Positions 1 to 10,020 of a DNA stretch of 64,000 nucleotides are shown here, piece after piece. The DNA comes from Amphibalanus amphitrite. Taxonomy: Eukaryota > Arthropoda > Thecostraca > Balanomorpha > Balanidae. Positions within the stretch are counted from its first letter, which is position 1. Each line of letters starts with the position of its first letter. A model generated the notes under the pieces. It worked only from the letters and a program-made list of their open reading frames with translations, was not told the DNA's origin and did no database searches. The stretch covers positions 820,592 through 884,591 of the forward strand of contig NW_024881674.1 of assembly GCF_019059575.1 (NCBI RefSeq), written 5' to 3'. The position numbers were made by a program, and so were the translations under genes.

Positions 1-2150
1 TAAATGTATTTATTGCTTACTCCCCTGCACTGTGCGTGTTATACTACGCGCTATGTATCGTTATGCATCGCCGTCTTCCCTTGACAACTCTGGGAGTTTG
101 ATCCTTTGTTTCTTTCCCGGACACAAGCTCAGCTAGTCTCATGACAACATCCAGACAAACGTTTACAATTTTAGGCACGATATTTTCCTGTCGTGTTGAT
201 GCTAAACTACACATATGTTGGATTTTTTCGTTCGCCCGATCGTCTACAAACATATTCTTTAACCCGTGTTCGGTCTTAATTTCATTGAGCTAGTCTTTGC
301 TTATATGTAATGCTGTCCGTTCGTTCTCCCTCCCGGATAGCTACTTAATCGTTATAGACAGTCTTTTTTCATTGTGGAGGTCGTTCGAATGTTGTTAGGT
401 TTGGAGACGTCATGCCGTGTCCTTCGAAGTTGTTCCGTAATGAGTTACAAATCTTCATTTTGTTGACATTCGTATGTACCTATATGGCACATTTGTTCGT
501 ATGTGTGTGTAGTTCACGATGAACTCCATTTATAAGCCGTGAAATTGCCAGGCTAACTGAAGTTAGTTGTGACATGGACAGCGGTTGCTTGTGACTTGAG
601 GCTCGCGACCGGAGATATGTCGTTCTCAATGTGTGGTTGTCTCCGTTTTATCGATATATTTTGTTACAGCTGATTTTTGTCCGGTTCCTTCGAAATGTGG
701 AGCCTGTGCCAAAGCCAATAGCTACGATTGATGGTGTCTTCCAGAGCAAGTGGTCATGACGCCACGCACTTCTCGCATGGATCGCAATCTCAAAAATAGA
801 TATTGACTTACTATTGCAAGTTTATGCACGTATATGTGACAACTGACAACATCCTTTAGAATTACTGCGTTGTTGTGAATTGATGATGTATGCATTACAG
901 ATGCAGGTCTGGAGACTGTATCCAGCTCAGTTCTGACTTCGCTCCATTTTCGAGTGCACGTTGTGGACGCCTCGTCTCGTTCGGCGGGCGTGCGTATACT
1001 ATTTGGTCGCTGTGACCATTATTTTCCGTGAATACATTGTCATCTGGAGATATTTAGTTTGTTGTTTGCAATGTGCCCTCACGAATCGTGGGTTGTCTGC
1101 TTGTGCTGGCCCAAGTTGTAAATTTTACATGCTCGGCATACAAGTAATATAATATTTAAAGCTTAAGAAAATGAACTGATAACATCCGGACGGATGGCAT
1201 CGATGAGTTGACTGTCGCGCGACCAAGCACGTACCTAGGATTTGGCTTGGATTTGGCCAGGGGAGGGGGGGATCCCGGGGCCTCCTCTCTACAAGGGGCC
1301 TCCTCTAGTCTCTACAGAGGGCATCCTCTCTAAATGGGCCTCCTTTCTACTGAGGAGTGAGGAGTCAGAGGGGCCCTAGCGGTCAGACACATACATTAGT
1401 GGTTCAACACAGGAGGCCCCAGGTGGCAGGTAGTAAGAAGGACCCTAGCTGTCAGGCTGGTCAGAGGGCCGTGACCAAGATTCTTACAGATAGCCGTGAC
1501 TGTCCTGACGTGATTTTTGGGATTCCCGTGAATTTCGTTCGCCTCCGACGTGATTTTGATCAACGTGGGCTTACGGTCGCGGGGGCCTGAAAACCCCAAG
1601 GGGGAGCGCGCCCCGTCCGCCCCCCCCCCCCGCGTCCCTGCGCGCGACGCCGAGTCAGCCAGTTACATCAGAGTCAGAGTCAGTCAGGACAGGATAGTTC
1701 AAGGATAGTTCTGGCGTGGTGAATGGGTGCGACGATTCAGCCCTGTATGCAAGTATTCGCATGGGGATAAAAACTCTCTAGATTGTCTGGAGATGAGGAA
1801 TTGTCCAATAAATCGTATTTTCCAGGAGAGGGTTCGATGCATGTTCGATGTCCTTTGAGTTTGTTCTGAACTTATGACGTCAGCAAAAAGAAGAGAAATA
1901 AACTTGAAAAAATAAAACATTTTGGCATGTTTTAAGTTTAGAAAAATTCTTGGGTATACTAACCTAACCCACAACAGCTTTTAGAAAAAATTAAAAAATT
2001 AAAGTAATCATTTTGAATCATTTTACGCAATTTCAAACCTACCAGTCAATGACGTCAGATAAATCTCACTTTTCGCTGGCTTTGGCCAGCTTTGGCTGCT
2101 TGGCTTGAACAAACCGTTTTCGTTTTCTCCACCGTTCCCGCCTCTCATTC
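1..2150. other. No recognisable gene
   Basis: I see no exon or family match here. Short ORFs on both strands (for example 44-253 minus, 69 codons) have no recognisable motif. From about 1250 to 1640 there is GC-rich, repeat-like DNA with repeated GGGGCCTCCTCT-type phrases, ending in a poly-C tract near 1620. Two TGACGTCA octamers lie at 1875 and 2050. Confidence 0.5.
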
Positions 2151-2184
2151 CCGAAGGACGGCGCCGCAGCCGCACAGGGGCGTA

Positions 2185-2460
2185 GGCAGGGGGGGGGGCC
2201 ACTGGGCCATGGCCCCCCCCCCTTGGGCGCCGAAGGCGCCCTTTGCGATTGGAGGGCGCCGAAGGCGCCCTCCAATCGCAAATGCAATTGTGATATAATC
2301 GAATCGAAAAACAATCGCGACTGGAGGGCGCCCTCCAATCGCGAATGTGTTTACAGGGAAAATACGGATGGAGGGCGCCCTCGGAGGACGCCCATTCCAA
2401 ATACGCCCTCCAAATACGGTTGGAGGGCTCCCTCGGGCGCCCTCCAACCACATTTGTAGG
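2185..2460. repeat. Nested palindromes around GGAGGGCGCCCTCC
   Basis: The core GGAGGGCGCCCTCC, itself a palindrome, recurs in several variants. At 2240-2281 a stem of about 19 bp (arm TTTGCGATTGGAGGGCGCC) closes over a 3-base loop. At 2314-2346 a second near-perfect palindrome carries the same TTGGAGGGCGCC arms. G and C homopolymers at 2190-2222 flank the block. Related GGCGCCCTCC phrases recur in the minisatellite that follows and again at 4100-4135, so this is probably one end of a larger repetitive element. Confidence 0.7.
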
Positions 2461-2479
2461 CTGTAGCTCTAAGCGTAAC

Positions 2480-3280
2480 GGTGGTCGCCTATGTAAGCCG
2501 CTGTCCCGTAAATAAGCGCCCTCTCACCCGAAGGCGCCCTCCTGTAGGTCGCCACCCTGCTACATATTGCCGCCCTTCTGCTGATCGGCGTCCTCATAAT
2601 TATTGGCGCTCTCCTACCTATTGCGCCCTCATGTGAAATTTTCAAGGCCGCCTTTCTCCTTTTTGGCACCCTATTGTTCAGTGCCGCCCTCCTACCTATT
2701 GGTTCCCTAGTCCTTCCTGTTGAATGTTAATCGGGGCCCTTCTCTTATTGGCGCCCTCGTGTTGATCGCCGCCCTCCTAACCACTGGCACCCTCCTGTTG
2801 ATCACCGCCCTCCTATCCACTGGTACCTTCCTGTTGACCAGCGCCCTCCGCACAGACGCCCTCCTGTTCGTGTCATCCTCTTGAGCAAAGGCGCCCTCCT
2901 CACCATTGCCACCCCCATTTTAATCGTCACCCTTCCGCTCATTAACGACTTCCAGTTGATGACCGCCCTCCCACCTATTGGCGACCTCTTGTTGATCGCC
3001 ACCCTCCTATTGGTGCTCTCCTGTTCCTCGCCACCCTCTTACCTGGTGGCGCCCTCCTGTTGATTGTTGATCGGGGCCCTCCTACCTATTGGTGCCCTCC
3101 TGTTGATCGCTGCCCTTCTATCCATTGGCGCCCTCCTGCTGCTCGCCAACTTCCTACCTATCGGTGCCCTACTATCGAAACTCGGGATGTTGATCGGGGC
3201 TCTCCTACCTATTAGCGCCCTCCTGTGGATCGCAGCCCTTCTACCTATTGGCAACATCCGTTGATCGCTGCCCTCTTATC
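2480..3280. repeat. Degenerate minisatellite, about 36-bp period
   Basis: The phrases GGCGCCCTCCTACCTATT and GGCGCCCTCCTGTTGATC alternate with many substitutions, giving a unit of roughly 36 bp (two 18-bp halves). As 36 is divisible by three, several frames stay open and translate to leucine/isoleucine/alanine-rich repeats. These look like membrane proteins but simply mirror the repeat. Copies decay towards both ends. Confidence 0.75.
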
Positions 3281-3614
3281 ATTTATTTACTCCTTTGGCA
3301 TGTTTTTCAACTTAGTCGTTCTATTGCACATAGTTGATGTCTTGCCTGTGAAAACTGCCACAAATGAACGTGCATTCAGCACAATGAATGAAGTACCTAT
3401 ACCTACCAAAACTATCTACGCTCTACGATGCATAAAACACGTCTTTGGTCTTAACGGATTGATCCTACTTTACGTGCATCATGGCGACATGGCATCTATA
3501 TGGATTACGATTAAGTATTGTCAACAGGTTCGGCCGCAACAGCAGGCATCTGAAGTTTCGGTGATTGAAACTGGTTATGTGGGTACACTGTATGCATCTG
3601 TGAGAAGGCTATGA
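3225..3614 (+). pseudogene. hAT-family transposase C-terminal (dimerisation domain) fragment
   Basis: The frame contains LPVKTATNERAFSTMNEV at about residues 40-57, followed at about residues 76-86 by LNGLILLYVHH. This order is the signature of the hAT C-terminal dimerisation domain found in hAT transposases and domesticated relatives (zinc-finger BED/TTF-type proteins). Nothing upstream resembles the DDE catalytic core or a BED finger: the region before it is a minisatellite, so only the tail survives. The frame ends at a stop at 3614. I regard it as a dead transposon remnant, inserted in or mobilised with the surrounding GGCGCCCTCC repeat block. An in-frame ORF at 3633-4034 has no recognisable domain. 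Family assignment rests on motif recognition only. Confidence 0.6.
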
Positions 3615-4844
3615 AGGCTGGTCTGAGGTAATTTGGATGATGTTTACGCATCTCGCGCTCCGGTATCAATCCGATACGGTGATCTGGTGCGTAGATATGC
3701 CACCGCCAATAAACTTTTATACATCGACACCCATGAGCCAAGCTTTCTATACACTATACAGTTTGTGTGGCAGCGGCCCGACCAAACCTTTGGTATTTTT
3801 TACACCTTCAAATTTGGTAAAAGAGCGAGAGGAGCTTTGAACGGTGATCGTATAAAAGGCGTGCCTAAAAAGCGGAGGAAAAGGTTGTTTTCAAAAATTT
3901 CGCGCGCCTTCGGCGCAGCATTTCAAGAACACTTGACCTTTTGTGATCTGGAGTATAAAGAATACACACGATGCAAAATCAATGCAGCACGACCTATACG
4001 AGGTTACGCAAAAAAAAAACTGGTGGCATGGTAAAAAACGCCTCCCAACCCCCCCCCCCCCCCCCACCCCGCTGAGCGATTTTTTATCTCGCGACCGTAT
4101 GGCGCCCTCCTTGGGTGAGGTGGCGCCCTCCAAACCCTTGGCCCCCCCCTTCGCGATTTTCTAAATACGCCGCTGCAGCCGCATGTTTGGTGAGAGGGGT
4201 GAGAGGGTATGCTGCATTGGTGAGAGGATTGGGGCATAAAAGAGAAGCAATTTGTGTTTGCTGTTAGTTGGTTGTCGGTTAGGTTGAGCCAGAATAATGT
4301 CTATCCATTGACATCGTCCAAATATGAGTTAAGTACGTTGTGAATTGGAATCGTCCTGCAATTCATTTTCTCATTCCAATTCTGTTTTTTTTTTCAGGTA
4401 CTGGAACGTGCAGTTTAAGTGGTAAGTTTCAGTTGTTTGCTGCAATTGGCAGCACTGTACCTATTTAAGCCATTGGATGACCTTAAAGATATGAACCGCT
4501 TTAATTTGTCATATTGAGTCACAGGTGGGTGCCGGTTGGCCAGTCTGCAAAACGTGGCAGCCAGCTCGACGAGGTGTTTGGGGCAGCCGGAATCCTGCCC
4601 CAAATGGGGCAGTTGACTTCCGGGCAGCCCAATTTCTGCCCCAAATGGGGCATCTACTCGGGGCAGGTTAGATTATGCCCTAAATGAACTATGTATGGCA
4701 TAAAAACCACACATATAAATACATTACCCGTGCAAATGCGGAAATCGGTCACGGTATGATTATTACTTCTTAGGTCTGGGGCGATTTGATCAAGGCTCGT
4801 GAAATTCACACACAAACCTTTCCTTGGTTGCTAATACGAAAACG

Positions 4845-5520
4845 TTTATATACTTAGCTTCAAATTCAAATTCAGATTCGAAATTCATATTCGATGGAAA
4901 AAATGATAAAAACGGACCCCTTAGAATCTCACCAAATTTACACCAGCCACTCAGCATGACCTGGTCATCACAGAGTAAAATTATCTAAGCTCGGCAAGCC
5001 CTGGGGGCTGAGATATTAGGGGTCAAAGTTCAAGGTCATTAAGGGCGGACCCCTCAGAATTACCTCAAAATTTGCACACAGATGCAAATTGACATGCTAA
5101 GCACGATGGGCATAAAATCTAAGCCCGGCAAGCCCTGACCTGGAAGTTAGGTCAGGTCAAAGGTTGCAGCCACGTGGAGGTCACGTGACCCATTTTAAAG
5201 CGGACCCCTCGGATTTTGATGAATTTTTGTGAACTGATACATCTAGACACCCTCATTAATATCCTAAATTATCTAAGTTCGGCAAGCTCTGGGGGCTGAG
5301 ATATGAGGGGTCAAAGGTCAAGGTCATGTGAGAGCGGACCCCTTCAATTTTTGTTAAAACGTAAATCACCCCTCAACTTTGTCTTCTGAATTTAATGGTA
5401 AAAATTTCTAAGCTCGGCAAGCCTTAGAAAAGCCAGAATGAGTATTTAGAAAACGAGCATTTGTATTCCAATATGGCTGACAGGTAGGTATTGTGGCGCA
5501 TCAATGACATAATTGACGCG
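4845..5520 (+). repeat. Dispersed repeat, left copy of an inverted pair
   Basis: This stretch is nearly the exact reverse complement of 15,869-16,547. Shared landmarks in order are TTTATATACTTAGCTTC, AAAATGATAAAAACGGACCCC, several AGGTCA/TGACC half-sites (CAAGGTCA, AGGTCACGTGACC), repeated AAGCTCGGCAAGCC phrases, and GCATCAATGACATAATTGAC at the end. Weaker homology continues outward to about 4515 (CAAAACGTGGCAG). It has no ORF. The family is unknown to me. It belongs to the style of non-coding, TGACC-rich repeats seen at 18,370-20,201 and 33,153-34,328. Confidence 0.85.
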
Positions 5521-5639
5521 TAAAATGTAAACAAACTGCATGCTTCCAAATGAAGCAATTCCTTTACAAATCGATCGATTTTACTATTTCCTTCATAGAT
5601 AGTGGCCGTTTAATGTCTATTGATGGATTACGAGTCTAC

Positions 5640-6250
5640 GACCTCATACCTATCTTCATAACGGGCCAGTGACCCCTGATATAAGCCCTTGGTGGATGAA
5701 TGACCTCTAACCTTTTCTAGTACCTAATAGGTGTCACTTCAACTTGAGCTCTCACATCTCCTAACTCAGATCTGACCTGAACTGAGATGAATGACGCGTC
5801 ACGGGCCTCTGACCTCCGTCATGTGGGTCATTGACCTTTGACGTACCCAGAAAGGAATCACTTACCTGACATGTTAAAAGGACCAGTGACCTCTGATTTG
5901 TCTGAACTCTCGCCCGTGTGCGGTGTGCGGGTGAAGGGGCCGGAGGTACGTTGGAACCCCGCCCGCCGCCGTTCGGGCCCCTGATGGGAGTTAGAGCTTC
6001 GCGGAAAAACGAGTGTATTGCGAGCGTTACGAGTTGTCTTAGGATAACCAGTTTTAGTCCTGGGTCAGTGACCTCAGTTGACCTCGTATGACCTGCACAC
6101 CAATATGACCTGCTTTCACATACGTCACAGACATTATTCCATAAAGATGACTCAGTCGTTTTCATCTCATTGTCACTTTGTAGGTCGCACCATTTATTGA
6201 TGAACCAAGTTAGATAACCCGACGACTTCACGTGAGGATACATAGTAACA
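5640..6250 (+). repeat. Decayed relative of the TTAA palindromic element
   Basis: At 5910-6012 the sequence CTCTCGCCCGTGTGCGG, then GGCCCCTGATGGGAGTTAGAGCTTCGCGGAAAAACGAG (spread over 5975-6011), matches the loop segment of the element at 18,370-20,201 (its copies at 18,370-18,538 and 19,285-19,442). The flanks are rich in TGACCT half-sites as in that element. Termini could not be placed, so this looks like an old, partial copy. No gene is seen from here to about 6640. Confidence 0.55.
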
Positions 6251-6842
6251 TGTCACAATCGGCATTAAGCAGCCTCGCCTCGGCAAACACTGACGAATAG
6301 AAAACACTCCCCAGTCCCCACGCCTCCGCCAGTGATAATAAAGCCTACAAAACGTTAACTGGTCAACTCCGAGCAGTCGCGCAGCACTAGTCAATCAATG
6401 AGTACATTGCGACGCCGTCAACATGGGCGGGTCCCGTGGTGGACAGTGTCAAGTCGTGCTTAGCTACGATACGTAACATAAGATACGGCCGCGCCCGTAC
6501 AGATCACCCGTGCCGTACGGCCCCAAACACGACCAAACACTGGCGGCGGTACACGGGCTCGCTCGGACCGCTCCAGTCGCTGCTGGGTGACTCACTTCAA
6601 GCTGAGCTCAGCACATCACTCAGAGATCCTACCTGAGCGTCCGGCGGCGACGGCGAGGTGCCGTCTCACCGGGCTGGCCAGCAGACTGAGGCAGCTGGCG
6701 CACGGCAGCGTGCCGTGCTCATATTGCGCCGGCACCACGCCGATGGCACCTCGCAACACGAGCTGAACAGCTCCGTCCGGTACTCGAGCACCTTGCGGCT
6801 GTCGCGGTAGCGTTTGAACACATTAAGTGGGTTCATGTCCTC

Positions 6843-6871
6843 TGTTGTTGTTGTTGTTGTTGTTGTTGTTT
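6843..6871. repeat. (GTT)n microsatellite, probable LINE tail
   Basis: Nine to ten GTT units lie directly at the 3' end (minus strand: AAC repeats) of the retrotransposon remnant next door. Simple-repeat tails are common 3' termini of non-LTR elements, so it is probably part of that insertion. Confidence 0.7.
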
Positions 6872-7300
6872 CCCTCCAGCCCTAGGGCGTATCCTGCCGG
6901 CTCTGGAGGGGGACGAAGGCGGCACCCAGGGCCGCTACTGCGTCGATGCTGCGCAGGTCCTCGTGGGTCGGGTGTATAGTTCCGAGCACTCGGAACCGGC
7001 AGTTGCACCAGGGCGGGACACCGCATCAGCGCGTGGGCCGAGGTGTCTGCTTCCTCACGACAGAGCCCACACCGGCAGTTGGCGATACCAGCCGTCGGGC
7101 CAGGCCGCTCTGGTCCTCGCACGCGCCAGCCTTGCCGCTGCTCTCTGGATCGTTCTGGTGTCCAGTGGTGTGTGTCTGAGTTCTGGTCCAGGGCGGAGGT
7201 CTCCTCCGCCAGGGTGTCTGCCCTCTCATTTCCAGGAAGGCCGCAATGCGAGGGGACCCACTGGAGGTGAATGGGTCGTCCCGCGGACGACGGCGGCTGG
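6872..7300 (-). pseudogene. Non-LTR retrotransposon 3' remnant: RNase H end plus CCHC motif
   Basis: Reading the minus strand from about 7290, the frame contains HLQWVPSHCGLPGNERADTL, the closing motif of the RNase H domain carried by I/R1/Jockey-like LINEs. About 47 residues later comes NCRCGLCREEADTSAHALMRCP, the Cys/His cluster typical of the extreme C terminus of such pol proteins. Both lie in one frame. The reading frame runs on to the AAC simple-repeat tail at 6843-6871. The reverse transcriptase and everything 5' of the RNase H end are missing, as expected of a 5'-truncated insertion. The element sits just downstream (minus sense) of the Sin3 fragment, in the place where the rest of that gene should be. 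Confidence 0.7.
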
Positions 7301-7601
7301 TTGTACGAGTGGTGCGCGGTGACGTGGTGGCCCCCGACGTCGGCCGCCGCCGCACAGCGTGCGACAGGATGTTGTTGCCTGTTGGTGCCATACCTACTCC
7401 TGTGGCAAGCAACAGAATCAGAGCGTCAGCAGGGGCGCATGTGATCAACAACGCTGGATATTCGCATATTATTTCAACAGACAAAGAGAAAAACAGCACA
7501 GGAGAAGAATGAATAGCAACCATAGCAGCCCTTTCCCTGACGTCCACACGCATGTAGTTGGATTCACCCTATCTGAACGGTCAGGCCGCCAGCTCACCTC
7601 G

Positions 7602-9320
7602 GTGGGCGGCTGGTGACTCGGTTTGGGCGGCGCGCCGGGCGCCGTCGGCAGCGGCGGTGGCGGTGGCTGCTGCTGCTGGGGCTGCGGCGGCGGCGTCGGT
7701 ACCACTGTGTCCGAGTAGGTCTGGAAGCCGCCAGTGGGCGTGTGCACCGCGCTGTGGTCACCTAGCCCGGCGCCATCATCGAGACGTGTAGGTACTGCCG
7801 GCGAGAGCATGCCAATCAGCGTCATGATGGTTGTATGAGCAGTGGCGAAACGAAGCTTAAGTAATGAACAATACGGGGTCAGTTAATCAGGCCATATGAA
7901 ACTCAGCAGAACTAGAATTTGCATTTCCCTACAAGATACAAAAATAAAACAGCTTTAAAACATAATTTTCATCAAAAGTCACTACAAACAGGTACACAAA
8001 ACTACCATTAAATCAAACATCTCAACAAAACTCAGTTTATATGACTATATTGCGCTAAAAATGACTATATTAGATTGACTATATGTACAGAGAGAAACGG
8101 GAGTCAGACACTCGACAGGGGACAGCGGCGGCTGCAGGACAGGGAACGGCAGCGCTCGCCGCTTGGTCAAATTAAACGTGCTCAAAATTGCGTAAGGTGA
8201 CGTTCGTTTTTGCAGACGATACAAATAGCAAATAAGTAAAGTTGAGAATATGTAAGAGCAAGAACAGCATAAGTATGACATAAGACAGCCAGCTTTAACT
8301 TACTTTTGCGCCTTGAACTCCTTCATTATATCGAGGAAGTCGTTGTGGACCTGTGGGTTGTTCTGGAACTTGGACTTGACCTGGTTCTGGTAGGAGAGCA
8401 CGTCTTCCACCTTGAGTCGGTGGTAGCTGGGCTGAACAGCGCCGGCATCGGCGTCGGCGGCGGCGGCTTCCCGTCGCTGTCGGCACCCATCACCATGGCG
8501 GCTGCCGTCATATTCGGCTGGTGGGCGATCGGCCCGGTCGTCTGCCTGACAGGAGGTACGGTACATACGGGTCGGAAGCGGTTAGAGGAGAAGACAGCGT
8601 CAGGTAGGGCGGTTGGGAGGACGAGGGTCGCTCGAACAGTGCAGGATTCATGTTTCGGTTTTATCCGAATAAGCCATCGGTTCCGCAATTTGGCCAAAAA
8701 AGCTGCAGACAGAATGCATGAATATCCAGACATTCACCGGATCAACCAGTTACATATCTGAGTCTGCTTCAACACTCAAGCAAAGCCGCATATCCCACAG
8801 CATTACGAAATAAGCATGAGTGTGGGATTGGGGCCCAGACCAACTAGGGACCACGTCCGATCCTTCAGTCTTGGGCGGGACTCTTTTCAGCGCGCTGACA
8901 CTGTGAAGTAGCCGAGTCGGCCGCCGGGACTCACCTGGGGCGCAGAGGAGTGCGGCACCGGCCCAGCGGCGGTAGAGGCCGGTTCTTCGCTGGCGCCGGC
9001 AGAGTACTGCAACGAGCCACCGCCGCCTTCACTCTTCACCTAGAGGTTCTCGCCGTAGGCAGCGTGCACCGGATAGGCGCCGAGGCCCGCCGCCAGCGAC
9101 CCATGCTGGTTCTACATGATGCCGTCTAAGGCGCCGTCAGCCGCGCCAGGCTCGGCTGGGCGGCCAGACTGGGCGACGAGAAGGGGCGGCTCGGCGGGAG
9201 AGCGGCGCACCGGCGGCACCACGCAAACCACGGCTGACGAACCGTCACTACTCTCCGGCGACTCCTGGCGCTTCATCACATTCTCGACACGGCACAGAAA
9301 CTGCGGGCACACGCACACAT
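7602..9320 (-). pseudogene. Broken 5' portion of a Sin3 corepressor gene
   Basis: The exon 8545-8304 (minus) encodes [10 protein letters not shown]-type sequence running to [13 protein letters not shown], which is the first half of PAH1 of Sin3, the scaffold of the Sin3-HDAC complex, and ends in a good donor (gtaag, phase 2). An upstream exon ending at 8935 with CAG|gtgag contains MKRQESPESSDG (ATG at 9276), resembling the Sin3 N terminus, and it joins the PAH1 exon in phase 0. That exon carries two in-frame TAG stops (9114-9112 and 9042-9040). A Pro/Gln-rich exon (7825-7602, donor gtgagc) looks like the PAH1-PAH2 linker. The second half of PAH1, PAH2-4 and the HDAC-interaction region are absent from the window. 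A truncated duplicate or pseudogene is the simplest reading; an assembly-broken true Sin3 is the alternative. Confidence 0.6.
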
Positions 9321-9402
9321 ACCGACCACACGTCAGCCGTCCGGCGCCGCCGCTCTACCGACCACGGACACCTGACAGGAGCTAACTGACAAGGAGCTCA
9401 GA

Positions 9403-10020
9403 GGGCAGGGCAGGGCAGGGCAGGGCAGGGCAGGGCAGGGCAGGGCAGGGCAGGGCAGGGCAGGGCAGGGCAGGGCAGGGCAGGGCAGGGCAGGGCAGGG
9501 CAGGGCAGGGCAGGGCAGGGCAGGGCAGGGCAGGGCAGGGCAGGGCAGGGCAGGGCAGGGCAGGGCAGGGCAGGGCAGGGCAGGGCAGGGCAGGGCAGGG
9601 CAGGGCAGGGCAGGGCAGGGCAGGGCAGGGCAGGGCAGGGCAGGGCAGGGCAGGGCAGGGCAGGGCAGGGCAGGGCAGGGCAGGGCAGGGCAGGGCAGGG
9701 CAGGGCAGGGCAGGGCAGGGCAGGGCAGGGCAGGGCAGGGCAGGGCAGGGCAGGGCAGGGCAGGGCAGGGCAGGGCAGGGCAGGGCAGGGCAGGGCAGGG
9801 CAGGGCAGGGCAGGGCAGGGCAGGGCAGGGCAGGGCAGGGCAGGGCAGGGCAGGGCAGGGCAGGGCAGGGCAGGGCAGGGCAGGGCAGGGCAGGGCAGGG
9901 CAGGGCAGGGCAGAGCAGAGCAGAGCAGAGCAGAGCAGAGCAGAGCAGAGCAGAGCAGAGCAGAGCAGGGCAGGGCAGGGCAGGGCAGGGCAGGGCAGGG
10001 CAGGGCAGGGCAGGGCAGGG
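9403..10020. repeat. (CAGGG)n pentanucleotide array with internal CAGAG block
   Basis: About 123 nearly perfect tandem copies of CAGGG lie on the plus strand, interrupted once by 11 copies of CAGAG (9911-9965). The plus strand is GGG-CA-GGG-CA throughout, meeting the G-quadruplex motif with 2-nt loops. The minus strand is open as (PALPC)n in all frames, which is a repeat artefact and not a gene. It abuts the 10-bp satellite directly. Confidence 0.97.

Noticed and set aside
2802-3264. Hydrophobic ORFs resembling small membrane proteins
   Set aside because: They translate the 36-bp minisatellite; both strands are open with mirrored periodicity.
3633-4034. 133-codon plus-strand ORF next to the hAT fragment
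   Set aside because: Basic, with no recognisable domain and no splice or conservation support; it could be transposon-derived, but I cannot show it.
6640-6835. Possible minus-strand exon (FKRYRDSRKVLEYRTEL; then a frame ending in CCCG|gtgaga)
   Set aside because: The two coding-like pieces are in different frames and match nothing I recognise.
7026-7553. 175-codon minus-strand ORF over the LINE remnant
   Set aside because: Shadow frame of the true RNase H/CCHC frame.
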